DNA of 64,000 bases from Podospora pseudoanserina (Eukaryota > Ascomycota > Sordariomycetes > Sordariales > Podosporaceae): contig NC_085923.1 of assembly GCF_035222485.1 (NCBI RefSeq), forward strand, positions 3,803,284-3,867,283, in the 5' to 3' direction. The translations under genes were made by a program, and so were the position numbers. The notes under the pieces were generated by a model that had not been told where the DNA came from, did no database searches, and was given only the letters and a program-made list of their open reading frames with translations. The stretch's first letter is position 1, and each line of letters opens with the position of its first letter. Positions 44,290 through 54,147 of the stretch are shown here, one piece after another.

Positions 44290-45984
44290 ATGGCAGTCAT
44301 GGCAACCGTGGCGACAGGAAGCACATCTGCTCTCGCTGCTGTCGACACCGAGCCCATCTCTGAGCAGCCCGTCTCGGACGGTGTTGACGACATCGACGTG
44401 CCACCTCCGTATTCCGTATGGTCACCGTGGCAAAAGAAGCTCATCGTCGCCGGCGCCGCCTTTGGTGGTTTCTTCAACCCAATCACGGCACAAGTCTACC
44501 TACCTGCTCTAACCGTCTTGGAAGACGAGTTCGGCGTCACCGAGGCCGAAATCAACCTGACCGTTACCACCTACATGATCTTCCAGGGCTTGACTCCTAT
44601 CCTATTCAGTGGCTTTACCGACACACTGGGAAGACGACCTGGATACATTTTTTGTTTCATCGTATACATCTCAGCCAATATTGCCCTGGCTCTCGCAAAT
44701 GACTATGAGGACTTGCTGGTAATACGGTGTTTCCAGTCAGCCGGATCAGCGACCATCATGGTGATCTGTCAGGCAGTGGTGGCCGACATCATCACCAGCG
44801 CCGAAAGAGGAGCTTACATTGCATTGACGGCCATCCCGTCCATTCTGGGCCCATCCCTCGGTCCCGTCATTGGCGGTGCCATGACGCAATACATGGGTTG
44901 GAGGAGCATCTTTTGGATGTTGACCATTGCAGCGGGCATCAACTTCTTGCTCATGCTGTTGTTCATACCAGAAACGTGCCGCAAGGTGGTAGGTGACGGA
45001 TCCGTCCGCCCTCCCTGGTGGTGTCAGAGCGTGTATCAGTGGTTTTACTACCGTCGGCACCCCAGTGTCCCTCAAAACCTTAACTCGCTTGAAAAGTCTG
45101 CGTACACCACGGACGAGGGCAAACTCAAGTACGCCACTTCTCACTTGTTTTCATCCTTTGCGTTGCTCCGAGAGAAGGAGCTCGCACTTTTACTCATCAT
45201 CGGCGGTACCGTTTTCACTGGGGTCTATGCCGTGGGAACGGCCATGCCAGCCCTCCTCCAAAACTTGTATGGCTTTACCCCCATGCAAATTGGACTCATG
45301 TATTTACCATTGGCTGGCGGCTCAATCCTTGCGGTGGTGTTTGTTGGACCCGGCATGAACTGGAACCTGAGACGGCATGCCAGAAAGCTAGGAATGCCGG
45401 TGGACAAGAAAACCAAGATGGACCTCAGTCGGTTTCCCATTGAGAAGGTTAGACTGGAGATTGCATTCCCATTTTTGCTCTTGGGCGTCGGGATTATAAC
45501 CTCTTGGGGCTGGATCACCGTCAACAAGGTCGAGATTGAAAAGGTGATCATTGTGGTGCTTTTCCTTGGGGTTGGTTTGGTTGGAGTCAACAATGTGGTC
45601 AACGCGCTGATTGTCGACATTTATCCCGACACAGCCGGCGCGGCGCTGGCAGCCTACAACCTAGCAAAATGCATCATGGGCGCAGCATCGTCTGGATTCG
45701 TGGCGCCCATGATCCTAGGGATGGGCATGGGTCCGGCGTTTACTCTCTTGGGTTGTCTCTACCTTCTACTCGTGCCCATCATACTCTTGGTAATGTGGAA
45801 GGGGGTTGTCTGGAGGACATCCAGACATGCAAGAGAGCTGAGAAAGAAGGGCAGCATCTTAGTCAGGGAGCAGGAGCCTCAGGAATCGGTTTCTGATAGT
45901 GACATGGCAAGCACACCGCAAAAGGAAACAACGAGTACCGAGATTCTGCCGGCAGAAAAGGACGCAAGGTCGACATCCGTATAA
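44290..45984 (+). CDS. MFS drug/metabolite exporter (DHA1-type)
   Basis: Single exon, 564 aa, from the ATG at 44290 (gtcATGgca). DHA1 features are visible: LPALTVLEDEFGV after TM1, FSGFTDTLGRRPGY as the loop 2-3 motif, IRCFQSAGSATIMV, ADIITSAERGAYI, and LGPSLGPVIGGAMTQYMGWRSIFW, which contains the antiporter motif C of exporters. About 12 helices are present, with a long central loop and an acidic/Thr-rich cytoplasmic tail. It is likely a plasma-membrane proton antiporter that exports a small organic compound. Close to the citrate synthase and CmcJ-like gene, it could export their product. Confidence 0.9.
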   Translation: MAVMATVATGSTSALAAVDTEPISEQPVSDGVDDIDVPPPYSVWSPWQKKLIVAGAAFGGFFNPITAQVYLPALTVLEDEFGVTEAEINLTVTTYMIFQGLTPILFSGFTDTLGRRPGYIFCFIVYISANIALALANDYEDLLVIRCFQSAGSATIMVICQAVVADIITSAERGAYIALTAIPSILGPSLGPVIGGAMTQYMGWRSIFWMLTIAAGINFLLMLLFIPETCRKVVGDGSVRPPWWCQSVYQWFYYRRHPSVPQNLNSLEKSAYTTDEGKLKYATSHLFSSFALLREKELALLLIIGGTVFTGVYAVGTAMPALLQNLYGFTPMQIGLMYLPLAGGSILAVVFVGPGMNWNLRRHARKLGMPVDKKTKMDLSRFPIEKVRLEIAFPFLLLGVGIITSWGWITVNKVEIEKVIIVVLFLGVGLVGVNNVVNALIVDIYPDTAGAALAAYNLAKCIMGAASSGFVAPMILGMGMGPAFTLLGCLYLLLVPIILLVMWKGVVWRTSRHARELRKKGSILVREQEPQESVSDSDMASTPQKETTSTEILPAEKDARSTSV

Positions 45985-46271
45985 TGGATGGAATAACTAC
46001 GAGCATGCGTGTATTGATAGACGATAGACTACTGTGTATTTTTGATTGCCGTTTGCCTTTGGGAACCATATGTACAATTGTAATTTCCAAATCCATCATT
46101 TCATCATACAAACCGTCCAACCTCATTAAGTATGGCTTCACAGAATGAAGCCTATTACCATTGCGTGTACAAAAATCCAAACACATATTACAACAACTTC
46201 TCCATCGCCATACATCTTGTAACGCCCAAGAGCGTCAACGTACCGCGTTGCCAGTCCAATTCTTCATCCCT

Positions 46272-46891
46272 CTACACCGTGGTTGTGGTTCCATGACCGT
46301 TGCTCACAGGGACTGCGTTACCACTCGTAAGCGGTCTGTCCTTCTCGATGTCACCACCGTGGAGAAGTCTGTTCGTCCGCGAACCAGCCCACATCAGAGC
46401 TTCTAAGATCGCATTGAGGAACAGGTATGAACTACAATAGTAACGCGTTAGTGAGCACTGGGGTGGCATACTGTGTAGAGATGGACCACTTACAACCCAA
46501 TGATCCAAAATGCCTGAATAGTATGCTTGAGCCGGCACCTGTTGACAAAAGGAGGAGAATTGTACAAGCACCTATTACCGGCATAATCCTGGCTGCTGAA
46601 AATCAAGCTTGTGAGCCAGAAGTATGAGAGCAGGAGGTTAAGCGGAAGCATGTAGCCTCTGTAAAATTTGAATGCCGGTAAAAAGGTTGCAAAAAGATAT
46701 AGAAAAAGGGTCACTACTGCAATCACTTCTTGGTACACAAGATGCGTGTTTCGGTAGCGGTAATGGTGTAAAAAGTAGGACAAGATCCCAGTCAAGATGG
46801 TTGAAGACGCAAGCACCAAAAAGTTGTGGAGCCCAAGAAAGGTGCGGATGATGGGATTGTCAAAAAAGCGCTTGGTGTTGGTGGTGTCCAT
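46272..46891 (-). CDS. MARVEL-domain-like four-TM membrane protein
   Basis: Two exons (46891-46494 and 46431-46272) with a 62-bp intron (gtaagt...gtag, branch ctaac) give 185 aa. There are four hydrophobic helices: LVLASSTILTGILSYFL, VIAVVTLFLYLFATFL, a third around MLPLNLLLSYFWLTSLIF, and the last rebuilt across the intron (IIGFSYLFLNAILEALMWA). A dibasic, hydrophilic tail follows. Length and topology fit the fungal MARVEL-like proteins (Nce102-like and relatives), which sit in plasma-membrane or vesicle domains. The ATG at 46891 is chosen because the upstream extension lacks membrane-protein character. The exact role is unknown. Confidence 0.78.
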
Positions 46892-47336
46892 CTTGGTGGT
46901 TGTTCTTGATTTAACAGAGGGCAATGCTGATGTTGGTGAGAGGCGGAGATTGGGGCAGTTGTCTGTCTCTGGGATTTCTGGAACAAGACAATCTTTAAAC
47001 CAGACAACCTCACAACGAATGACGTGTAGCTTCACGTATTCATGACGCATGTTACATGCCCCGTGTCACCTGCATTTATCGCTGGGTGGTGATGCTGGAA
47101 GAAGTGCAGGTGACGTCAAGGAGGGCCCAAAGCGCAGTGTTGAAACAAATACCAATGCTGAATGACGATGGCTTGTCTGAACCATGCATCCTCAAAGTGT
47201 CATCAGATGTACCGTGCATTGATATTGGGGAAGACTGTTCCGGAAAACGCAGCGCAAGTCTAGGATGGATATGGATGTGGCCCTGAGGGACGGGGAGCTA
47301 AGGCCGCAGACAATGAGTTGTAATTCTAATTCAGTT
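46892..47336. other. intergenic region
   Basis: 445 bp between the MARVEL-like start and the end of the SAT4-like pseudogene. No gene is seen; it probably holds the MARVEL promoter. Confidence 0.45.
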
Positions 47337-48550
47337 TCAAACATCCCTGTCGCGACCTTTTCCGCCTAACACATCTAGAGGTATGGTTTTGGTTTGATCG
47401 CTGTCACTGGCGCCGTTGCCTATCGCTTTCCCATCACTTACCCGCGAGATGCTGTTTTTGTTGTTGGTTGTGCTCCTCCATGTCTTCGAAAACACGTTCC
47501 CCGCAACAAGCTGAAAGGTCCGTGACTTTCTGATCTGTCGCAACATGGGGTTCATGATTGGTAGAGTGGCACATATTATGGCGGTGGTAAGATGAAGTGT
47601 AGCCCAGAGCACAGTCTTGAACTGATTGGGATTTCGGGCGGTAGGGACGTAGCCGAGCACAACCTTGACGATTCCGGTCACCACAACACTGTGAGGAGAA
47701 GAGACAAGTTAGCTAGATAACATACATCCACTCGACAAACAGCGTCTATGTAAAACTTACAATCCTCCGAGGAAGAAAATGCCCCCGGCCGACAGTTTGT
47801 TCGCGAGCGGTATGTTGAGCTTTCGGAGACTTGCCATCGGAAGTCCTAGAATCATGATGTTCAAAATGACTTAAAAGATTCCCATTGCCAGCCAAAATAT
47901 GTTGTAGTTATAGCAATACCGCTCGTCGTTTATAGGCAATTCCCAAGCTTTCTCCGCAGGGACGCAGTTGAAAACAGAGGCGATTGTTCCGGCTAGCCCC
48001 CATCCGAAGACGAGTGCGCCAACGACATGAGCTGAATATTGAATGCCTTGTCTGATTGAAAGATGCGGCGGTACATGAGCAAGATACCCAGCATTGCGGT
48101 ACCGCTGACGACAAGATAAAGCATTGCAACGACATAAAACATTTTGAGGTAGAGTGTGATTCGCTCGAGGTCGTGGCCTGACAGCCCCAACTGGCCTTCG
48201 ACGGGGACATCGGCCAGCCATAATCCGTAAGCAGCAACGGCATAAACTACATGAGAATGTTGAAAGTTAACTTTGAGACCATGAAGATCTAGGGAGAATA
48301 ACGCACACCACAGTAAAAGCCCACCGCGGACAGATTGTCCGATCGTGGACCCAACAAACATGTAATCATCTAGCCCAACTCCCTGTCTAGAGTATAATCG
48401 GGTGTGAATACGAGCGATGACCGAAAGGATTGCGAGTGCTAGTGCTACAACAGCAGTGACGAGAACTGCGGTGTTGTTGCCCGCGCTGTCAGATTCCTCA
48501 AATGGGATCAGTGGGGGCGGACCTGGGGTAGAAGACGAGGGAGGTGACAT
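47337..48550 (-). pseudogene. SAT4/PTH11-like seven-helix membrane protein, disabled
   Basis: Exons 48550-48307, 48246-47761 and 47688-47337 with introns of 60 and 72 bp. The start MSPPSSSTPG is followed by TM1 (AVLVTAVVALALAILSVIA), then ARIHTRLYSRQGVGLDDYMFV, the diagnostic SAT4/rhodopsin-like fungal segment. Later helices include MFYVVAMLYLVVSGTAMLGI, LLMYRRIFQ, HVVGALVFGWGLAGTIA and FLGGFVVVTGIVKVVLGYV. A one-base frame loss lies near 48060, between MYRRIFQS and the next helix. A TAA at 47871-47873 sits where the family continues straight into the next helix (GIF then VILNIMILGL). Splice sites are intact, so inactivation looks recent. Family members are poorly understood surface sensors. 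Confidence 0.78.
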
Positions 48551-49756
48551 GTTGACTCGTGGCGTCGGTGATTGGTGCTGTGTTTGGCACTGCGTTTGCT
48601 CTTTAAAAGAGGAAAACATATCATCTTGCCCATCGAGACTGAAATTTCTCGACAGGATTCAACCAGCAAGCGTAGATAGAATGTTGCCATGCGGCGTTGC
48701 CATTTTTCTTTTGGTAGTCCTTTCACATGTGTGGCACGTGTGCTTTGGTTGACACTTGACCGAAGACAAAGACTTGGTTGGCCGTGCGTCACGAACTCGA
48801 GTGCACTCTTTGACCGAAGCAGTAGTTACAAGATAACAAACGTTAGATTGATTGTTCGAAATGCTTGGCCTCGGGTTGAATCGCCTTCAACGAGATCCGG
48901 GGTGGCCGAGCAACCGATAGCACGTTGGTTCTGAGATTCAACTTCTACTACCTTGGGTTCGGTCATTTTTGTTGGGTATTTTCCTCATTTGATAGTACGC
49001 TCGCGAGTCAAGTTCAACCAGATGAGTGGTCAAACTAGACGAGATTTGCTTGTTTTAGATCTACAAGAGAGGTGGTGTGGGGATTCCTGACTGCTAGCCC
49101 TGTCGGATCAAGATGGCTGGTGTCTACCGACGGGATTGGAGCGGCTCGACAAGTGTCAAACACCATTCATCATTGGACCGGTTAAAGGTGGTGACATCGT
49201 CTAAAAGAGATGCTCTGGAGCCAGAAACATGGTTTTCAGAACTAGGAGAACGTGAAATGGTCATAATGAGAGTCAACGAAACCCCTCTGGTTATGCACGA
49301 CGCGCGGCGTCTATGCAATTTTCAATGGTTCCGTACCCGACAGATTGGGTAATGACGGACCAATGGTAATCTCATGGCACTTGATATACGACTATTCAAA
49401 CTCTTGATTGTCCGTCTAGCCGTAATTGTGGATACCTATATTGCTGCAAGGGGTTGCAATTATCCCCGACCCGCGTTTGCGAGACAGGCTAGAAAGCACC
49501 CGGCTATTACCACCAGTCTCAACGATCACGAGTCTATATGTTTTCTGGGGTAAAGGCAATTACCAGGATCCACCGAGAATCTGGGGAACTCCGCACATTT
49601 GGCATTGATGGTATTCCGGCTAAAAGGGGAGAGCTGACAATCCAGCCGCCACCATCTAGACGATTGCACCATGGTTATTTGGGCATCTTTAAAAAGGGAC
49701 TCTTGTTCTCGTTGTGTGAGCCAAGTTCTTGGTCATACCGCAACCTCATTCCTACC
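48551..49756. other. intergenic region
   Basis: About 1.2 kb between divergent genes. Apart from a degenerate tRNA-like stretch (48899-48970, listed separately) no gene is recognisable. Confidence 0.45.
48899..48970 (+). pseudogene. possible decayed tRNA-Gln (CTG)
   Basis: The block tagcacgttggttctgagattcaac resembles the D-arm end and anticodon arm of a tRNA-Gln with CTG. A degenerate B-box (gggttcggtc) follows about 20 bases later. The acceptor stem does not pair. This is a weak call. Confidence 0.3.
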
Positions 49757-50975
49757 ATGCTTCGCCTCGCATTGTTGGCCGGTGTTGGCCTAGCCAAGGG
49801 GGCATTGGGTGTCAATCTCATTGCCTCTCACTTCAGCGGCGGCATCTATACCCTTTCCCTGACCACCACAGGTACCAGCGGTACCATCTCGGTGACATCT
49901 CAAACCAACGGATGCGGAACTACTCCCGGATGGATTGAGTTGTACTCCGACACTCGAAAGCTTTATTGCTTTGACGAATCGTGGACGGGTCGCGGCCAAC
50001 ATGCCGAGTTCAACGTTCAGAACGATGGACGGCTTTCCCTAGCCTCGTCTTTGCAGGTTTCAGGCAATTCCGTGCATGGGATTCTTTACGGCGGTCCCGA
50101 TGGCAGGAGTTACATTGCCACGGCCGAATAGTACGTTTCCCGCTCAACTCCTCAAAACCACAATGACCTTTCCTTGACACACCCGCAGTTCTCCCTCAAC
50201 CATTACCACCTACAAGCTTCCCCTCCAGGGCAGCCGGGTACAACAGACGGAAAAATTCACCCTTGCTCGTCGTGGACCTCATCAAAGACAGGATGTCCCT
50301 CATCCTCACGAGGTTCATCTTGATCCTACCGGAAAGTTCATCCTTGTTCCTGACCTGGGTGCCGATTTGATCCGCGTGTTCCGCATTGACACCAACTCTG
50401 GCCGTCTCACTTCATGTGCTTCCCACGCAACCGGTGCCGGTGACGGACCTCGTCACGTAAAGTTCTGGAAGTCGGAGAGCGGCAAGGAAAAGGTTTTCTC
50501 CCTCAACGAGCTTGGCAACTCCGTTTCTGCCTGGGATGTCAACTACACCAACGACTGCATCTCGCTCACCAGGACTCACAGCATCTCCACCTACGCCCCC
50601 GGCAAGAAAGGTGGCGCCAACACCAAAGCGGCCGAGATTCGTACTTTTGGAAACTTTTTGTACGCTTCCAACAGAGCTGATCAGACATTTGGCAACTCTC
50701 AGGATTCCATCGCCATTTACACCATCGACCCCACCACTGGTGCCATTGCCTGGCTTGAGGCGGCCAACAGTTACTCGTACTATCCCCGTACATTTGCCTT
50801 CAACAAGAACGGCACCCTCGTCGCCATTGGTGGTCAAACCTCGAGCAACGTGGCTATTGTGGCAAGGGACACTGCAACTGGTAAGCTTGGGAACTTGGTG
50901 GCCAACGTCCAAGTGGGCCAAAAAGGCCGGGCTGGTGAAGAGGATGGTTTGAGTGCTGTTGTCTGGGCCGAGTAA
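49757..50975 (+). CDS. lactonase-type seven-bladed beta-propeller (carboxymuconate cyclase-like), secreted
   Basis: Two exons (49757-50130 and 50189-50975) with a 58-bp intron (gtacgt...gcag) give 386 aa. A signal peptide is likely (MLRLALLAGVGLAKGALGVN). The family layout of fungal 3-carboxy-cis,cis-muconate cyclase-like/6-phosphogluconolactonase-like propellers is clear: SHFSGGIYTL at the start, HPHEVHLDPTGKFILVPDLG, GDGPRHVKF, EIRTFGNFLYASNR, and YPRTFAFNKNGTLVAIGGQ toward the end. The ring of His/Arg residues in HPHEVH and GPRH marks the usual active-site face. Intracellular relatives act on lactones of aromatic degradation. A signal peptide points to an extracellular member whose substrate is unknown. 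Confidence 0.82.
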
Positions 50976-51715
50976 CATTGAAAGGGCTATAAAAATAAGC
51001 AGAGGCTAAGAAAATAAGCATTCCGGTATTCCCTCTCTGTCGCTCCGCTTCACATTTAAGATTGAGCATGCAGGTCCTCGTAATGAAACGCCAGCTGCAA
51101 TGAGCATAACGAGGTCGTGTCCTCTTATATCGCAAAAGCTGGGCTTGCAGAATCCGTGATCAGATGCAGGATCAAGAGCTTCGTTTTGTTTTCTCTCAAA
51201 TTACCAATCTGTTCCTTGAGACGAGCTGCCAGAAGCAAAACCGAAGCATTTGCATTGCTACTGTCAAAGTATGTGAATCCCGAAAACGGTTCACACGCCT
51301 TCTATCCCACTGTTCTTGACCCAAACACCGACAGATAATGCACGAAGGCATCAAGAGCTGAAAACTTGGAAGCAGTCAGAACCGATCGTGGCTGTTGCAA
51401 GCCAATGGTCATCTCCATGATTTACATTGACTCCCTGTTTCACTAGAACCTTGCAACTGTCCATAGGTTTTATCTAAGTTCAGATATTTGACCTAGCTCT
51501 TGATGCTCAGCACCAATATGTCTACCTACCGCCAAACGCCAAGCCAGATCCAAAGCAACCACCCAAAATACATTCGTGTAAAAGCCTACTATTCAAGCCA
51601 ACCTCACCTGGAGGACATACATTCCAGATATACACCCACACTGTCACCGCAAAAATCCTCCAGTAATATCCTTCGGTCATCAACCTCCATTGTCAAATTG
51701 TGGTAAAGTCCACAT
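50976..51715. other. intergenic region, convergent
   Basis: About 0.74 kb between two 3' ends. A minus-strand stretch near 51380-51470 faintly resembles one ankyrin repeat but is broken by stops. No gene is called. Confidence 0.4.
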
Positions 51716-52957
51716 CTATTTCTTCCCAGATACCGTGGTCTTCTTCGCTGTCGTAACAGGGACAGAAGTCTTGGTCGCCGTAGCAGTCTTGGTCGCAACG
51801 GGGGCCGATGTTTTAGTCGCGGCGGGGGCTGAAGTCTTGGTTGCAGTAGAAGTCTTGACGGCAGCAGTGGTCTTGGCCGCTGTCGTCGCAGTCGACGTTT
51901 TGAGTCCCGTAGTATTAGCTGGAGCTGGAACCTTTTGACCTGGTTTGCTAGCTTGGATGTTGAGGCCAGAAGTTGACTTGTCTGCCAAAGCCGGTCGTCC
52001 GGTTGCCGGTGTGGGTTTCGCGGTTGCTGTCACGGGCTTCGAGGTCGGAGCTTTAGTAGAAGCGTTGTTGACAGGTACTGAACCGGTAGTGTTTGAAGGG
52101 CTAGTCCTGCCACCTGTCGCACCCCCTCCGGTGCTAGGCCCGGGCCTCCCGGTACCGCTCTGACCAGTGGCCCCCGTTCCACTTCCACCGGCGGCGCCTG
52201 ATCCTCCCGCTCCGCCAGCCGGGGGCGTTGGGAGCTGAAGGCCACCACCGCCTTGACCAGCGAGCCACTGTGGGTGCGGCTTCACCCAAGCCACATTCAA
52301 TGTGTTGCAGCATTTCTGGCAGTTCGGATCCTTGGGTCCTCTGCTGCACGGCTCTTGAATCCCAACGTAATTGTTGGGCCCCTTGCCTGGAATCCGGCCA
52401 TAGACGAGCATCTTGACCGGAGAGTTTGCTGGTGACTTGGCATAGTAACGTCCGCCACGAACGTGTTGTGAGCGGGCCTCTTTCTCGAACCAGCTCTCAA
52501 AGACATACCAAACTCCATCTTCGGCATGGAGCTCACGGGGCCCATCTCTTGTCTGTTTCTTTCCATCCGCCGAGAGCACGACACGTGAAACAGCGTCCCA
52601 CCAGGCTTGCGCTTTGTACCAGCCTTCGTCAGTCTTGAGATATTCGTTGAACCTGCCCCTTGGAATCGTGCACTGGAACACCATACCACCTCGTGCAAAG
52701 CCCATGTTGACGTAAAGGGTAGCTACGAGAAGGGAGTTGGTCGTTGAGGTGTAGGCTCCCTTGTTCGCGTAGTTTCTGTGCAGCCAGTCGAATGCCTCCT
52801 TTCCCCAGGCCTCAAGCTGTCCATCTGTTGGCTCCTCGGGTCCGTCAAACTCCCAATGTCTGTACCAGACGGCACCTCCCACGTTATTGAGAGGGGGTGC
52901 TTGATCTTCCTGGCCCCAGATCTGGAGAGGAGTGTTGAGCGGGACGATGGCTGCCAT
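51716..52957 (-). CDS. unrecognised protein with Thr/Lys/Ala-rich repetitive tail
   Basis: Single exon, 413 aa, start gccATGgca context on the minus strand. Residues 1 to about 230 form a globular part rich in Trp, Tyr and Gly (VWYRHWEFDGPEE, NSLLVATLYVNMGFARGG, GRIPGKGPNNYVG) with a Cys cluster CSRGPKDPNCQKCCN near its end. A Gly/Ser/Thr/Pro-rich linker follows. The last 100 residues repeat short Thr-Lys-Thr-Ser-Ala/Val-Pro units. No signal peptide is seen. I do not recognise the family. The basic Lys/Thr tail could bind nucleic acid or acidic polymer, but nothing in the sequence proves that. Confidence 0.72.
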   Translation of the reverse strand: MAAIVPLNTPLQIWGQEDQAPPLNNVGGAVWYRHWEFDGPEEPTDGQLEAWGKEAFDWLHRNYANKGAYTSTTNSLLVATLYVNMGFARGGMVFQCTIPRGRFNEYLKTDEGWYKAQAWWDAVSRVVLSADGKKQTRDGPRELHAEDGVWYVFESWFEKEARSQHVRGGRYYAKSPANSPVKMLVYGRIPGKGPNNYVGIQEPCSRGPKDPNCQKCCNTLNVAWVKPHPQWLAGQGGGGLQLPTPPAGGAGGSGAAGGSGTGATGQSGTGRPGPSTGGGATGGRTSPSNTTGSVPVNNASTKAPTSKPVTATAKPTPATGRPALADKSTSGLNIQASKPGQKVPAPANTTGLKTSTATTAAKTTAAVKTSTATKTSAPAATKTSAPVATKTATATKTSVPVTTAKKTTVSGKK

Positions 52958-54147
52958 GGTGGGGGATATGTCCCGAGTATACTAAAGTGTTCGGCGAGGA
53001 GATTAGTCCAAAGAGGGAGATAATAATGTGGGTGACTCGACCAGCGAGAATGAACTAGAGAAAGTATCAAGGCAGTGATGGTTGTCGTGATATCGTTCCA
53101 AACATCTTACGGACACGAAGAATAGTGGTATTATATACATGGACCTGTCTTCCACTGGTAGTCCACAGAGCTCAAGAATAGCATAGCACTATCATCTCCA
53201 CACGCCTACTCTGCAGGCCCAGCATGTTGGAAGACGGGCCATCTTTCAGACCCGGTCATTGTGTCTGAGTGCCTCTATTGAAACTGCCGCAAGACACCAC
53301 AATGCTATGCTGCGGCGCTGAAATCGAAAAGAGTACCTGGTCATACACTCAAAACGGAAGGGACAATTCTTCAGTTGCAATATCTGATGTGTCCATACCG
53401 AGATATCTCGCATCTCACAAACAGCGGCCACGGCGGATAGTATCGGTATGTACCGTAATGGTCAATGACGTCCGACGGTTTCTATCGAGAATAATGTCCC
53501 AGGAGAGAGTTCAAGTTTTCGCCTGCTGTCTTCTGTTTCCCTGGCTGGCTTACTGGTCTGGTCGTTGAAGCTCATGGTCTCACATTACCCTTACGCCGCA
53601 ACGACCTGACACGTAGGCCACCATGGTTGGCTGGCTAGATTCTCTTTTAGTCAGGCTGAGGTGGTCAGCTGCCCACTGGCGTGCATGGTTGGCTGTTTCT
53701 CTTGACTGCACAGCGACTAAGCGAAGTTCAGCACTGCCAAACGTTTTCTTCATCTTTCGCCTCGCTATGCGCACTCATCATGGACTTGCAGAACGTATGT
53801 GCTTTCCATCGAAGTAAGGTACCGATGTTCGAATTGCTCAGTATCCCTTTCCTTTTGACCCAACCGATTGGTGGCGGCACAGTGCGAAGGGGCGGGCAGT
53901 TTAGCGGCGGCCCCCAACGGTCACATGCATGTGGCACAAGCCGCACTCGGTAGCCAATAGCATAGTGTCTTCAGATCTTAATGGCCTGCGACGCGTTGTT
54001 GTCGCCAATTGAGAGACCACCGCGTTTCACCATCGCCACGTCTGTCAGCGGCCACCGGTGTCTCAATGCTTGGATTCAGCTATTTTCACCTTCGACTTCT
54101 CAACAACCGCCAACTCGTCGACCTGTCGAAAGCTCACCACCCTAACT
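52958..54147. other. intergenic region between divergent genes
   Basis: About 1.2 kb holding the promoters of the unrecognised protein (minus) and the F-box-like protein (plus). A run similar to gtggcggcacagtgcg lies near 53870. No gene or RNA is recognised. Confidence 0.45.

Noticed and set aside
51380-51480. Minus-strand stretch resembling one ankyrin repeat (KVLVKQGVNVNHGDD)
   Set aside because: Only one weak repeat, quickly ended by stops, with no continuation found. It could be a relic but is not supportable.
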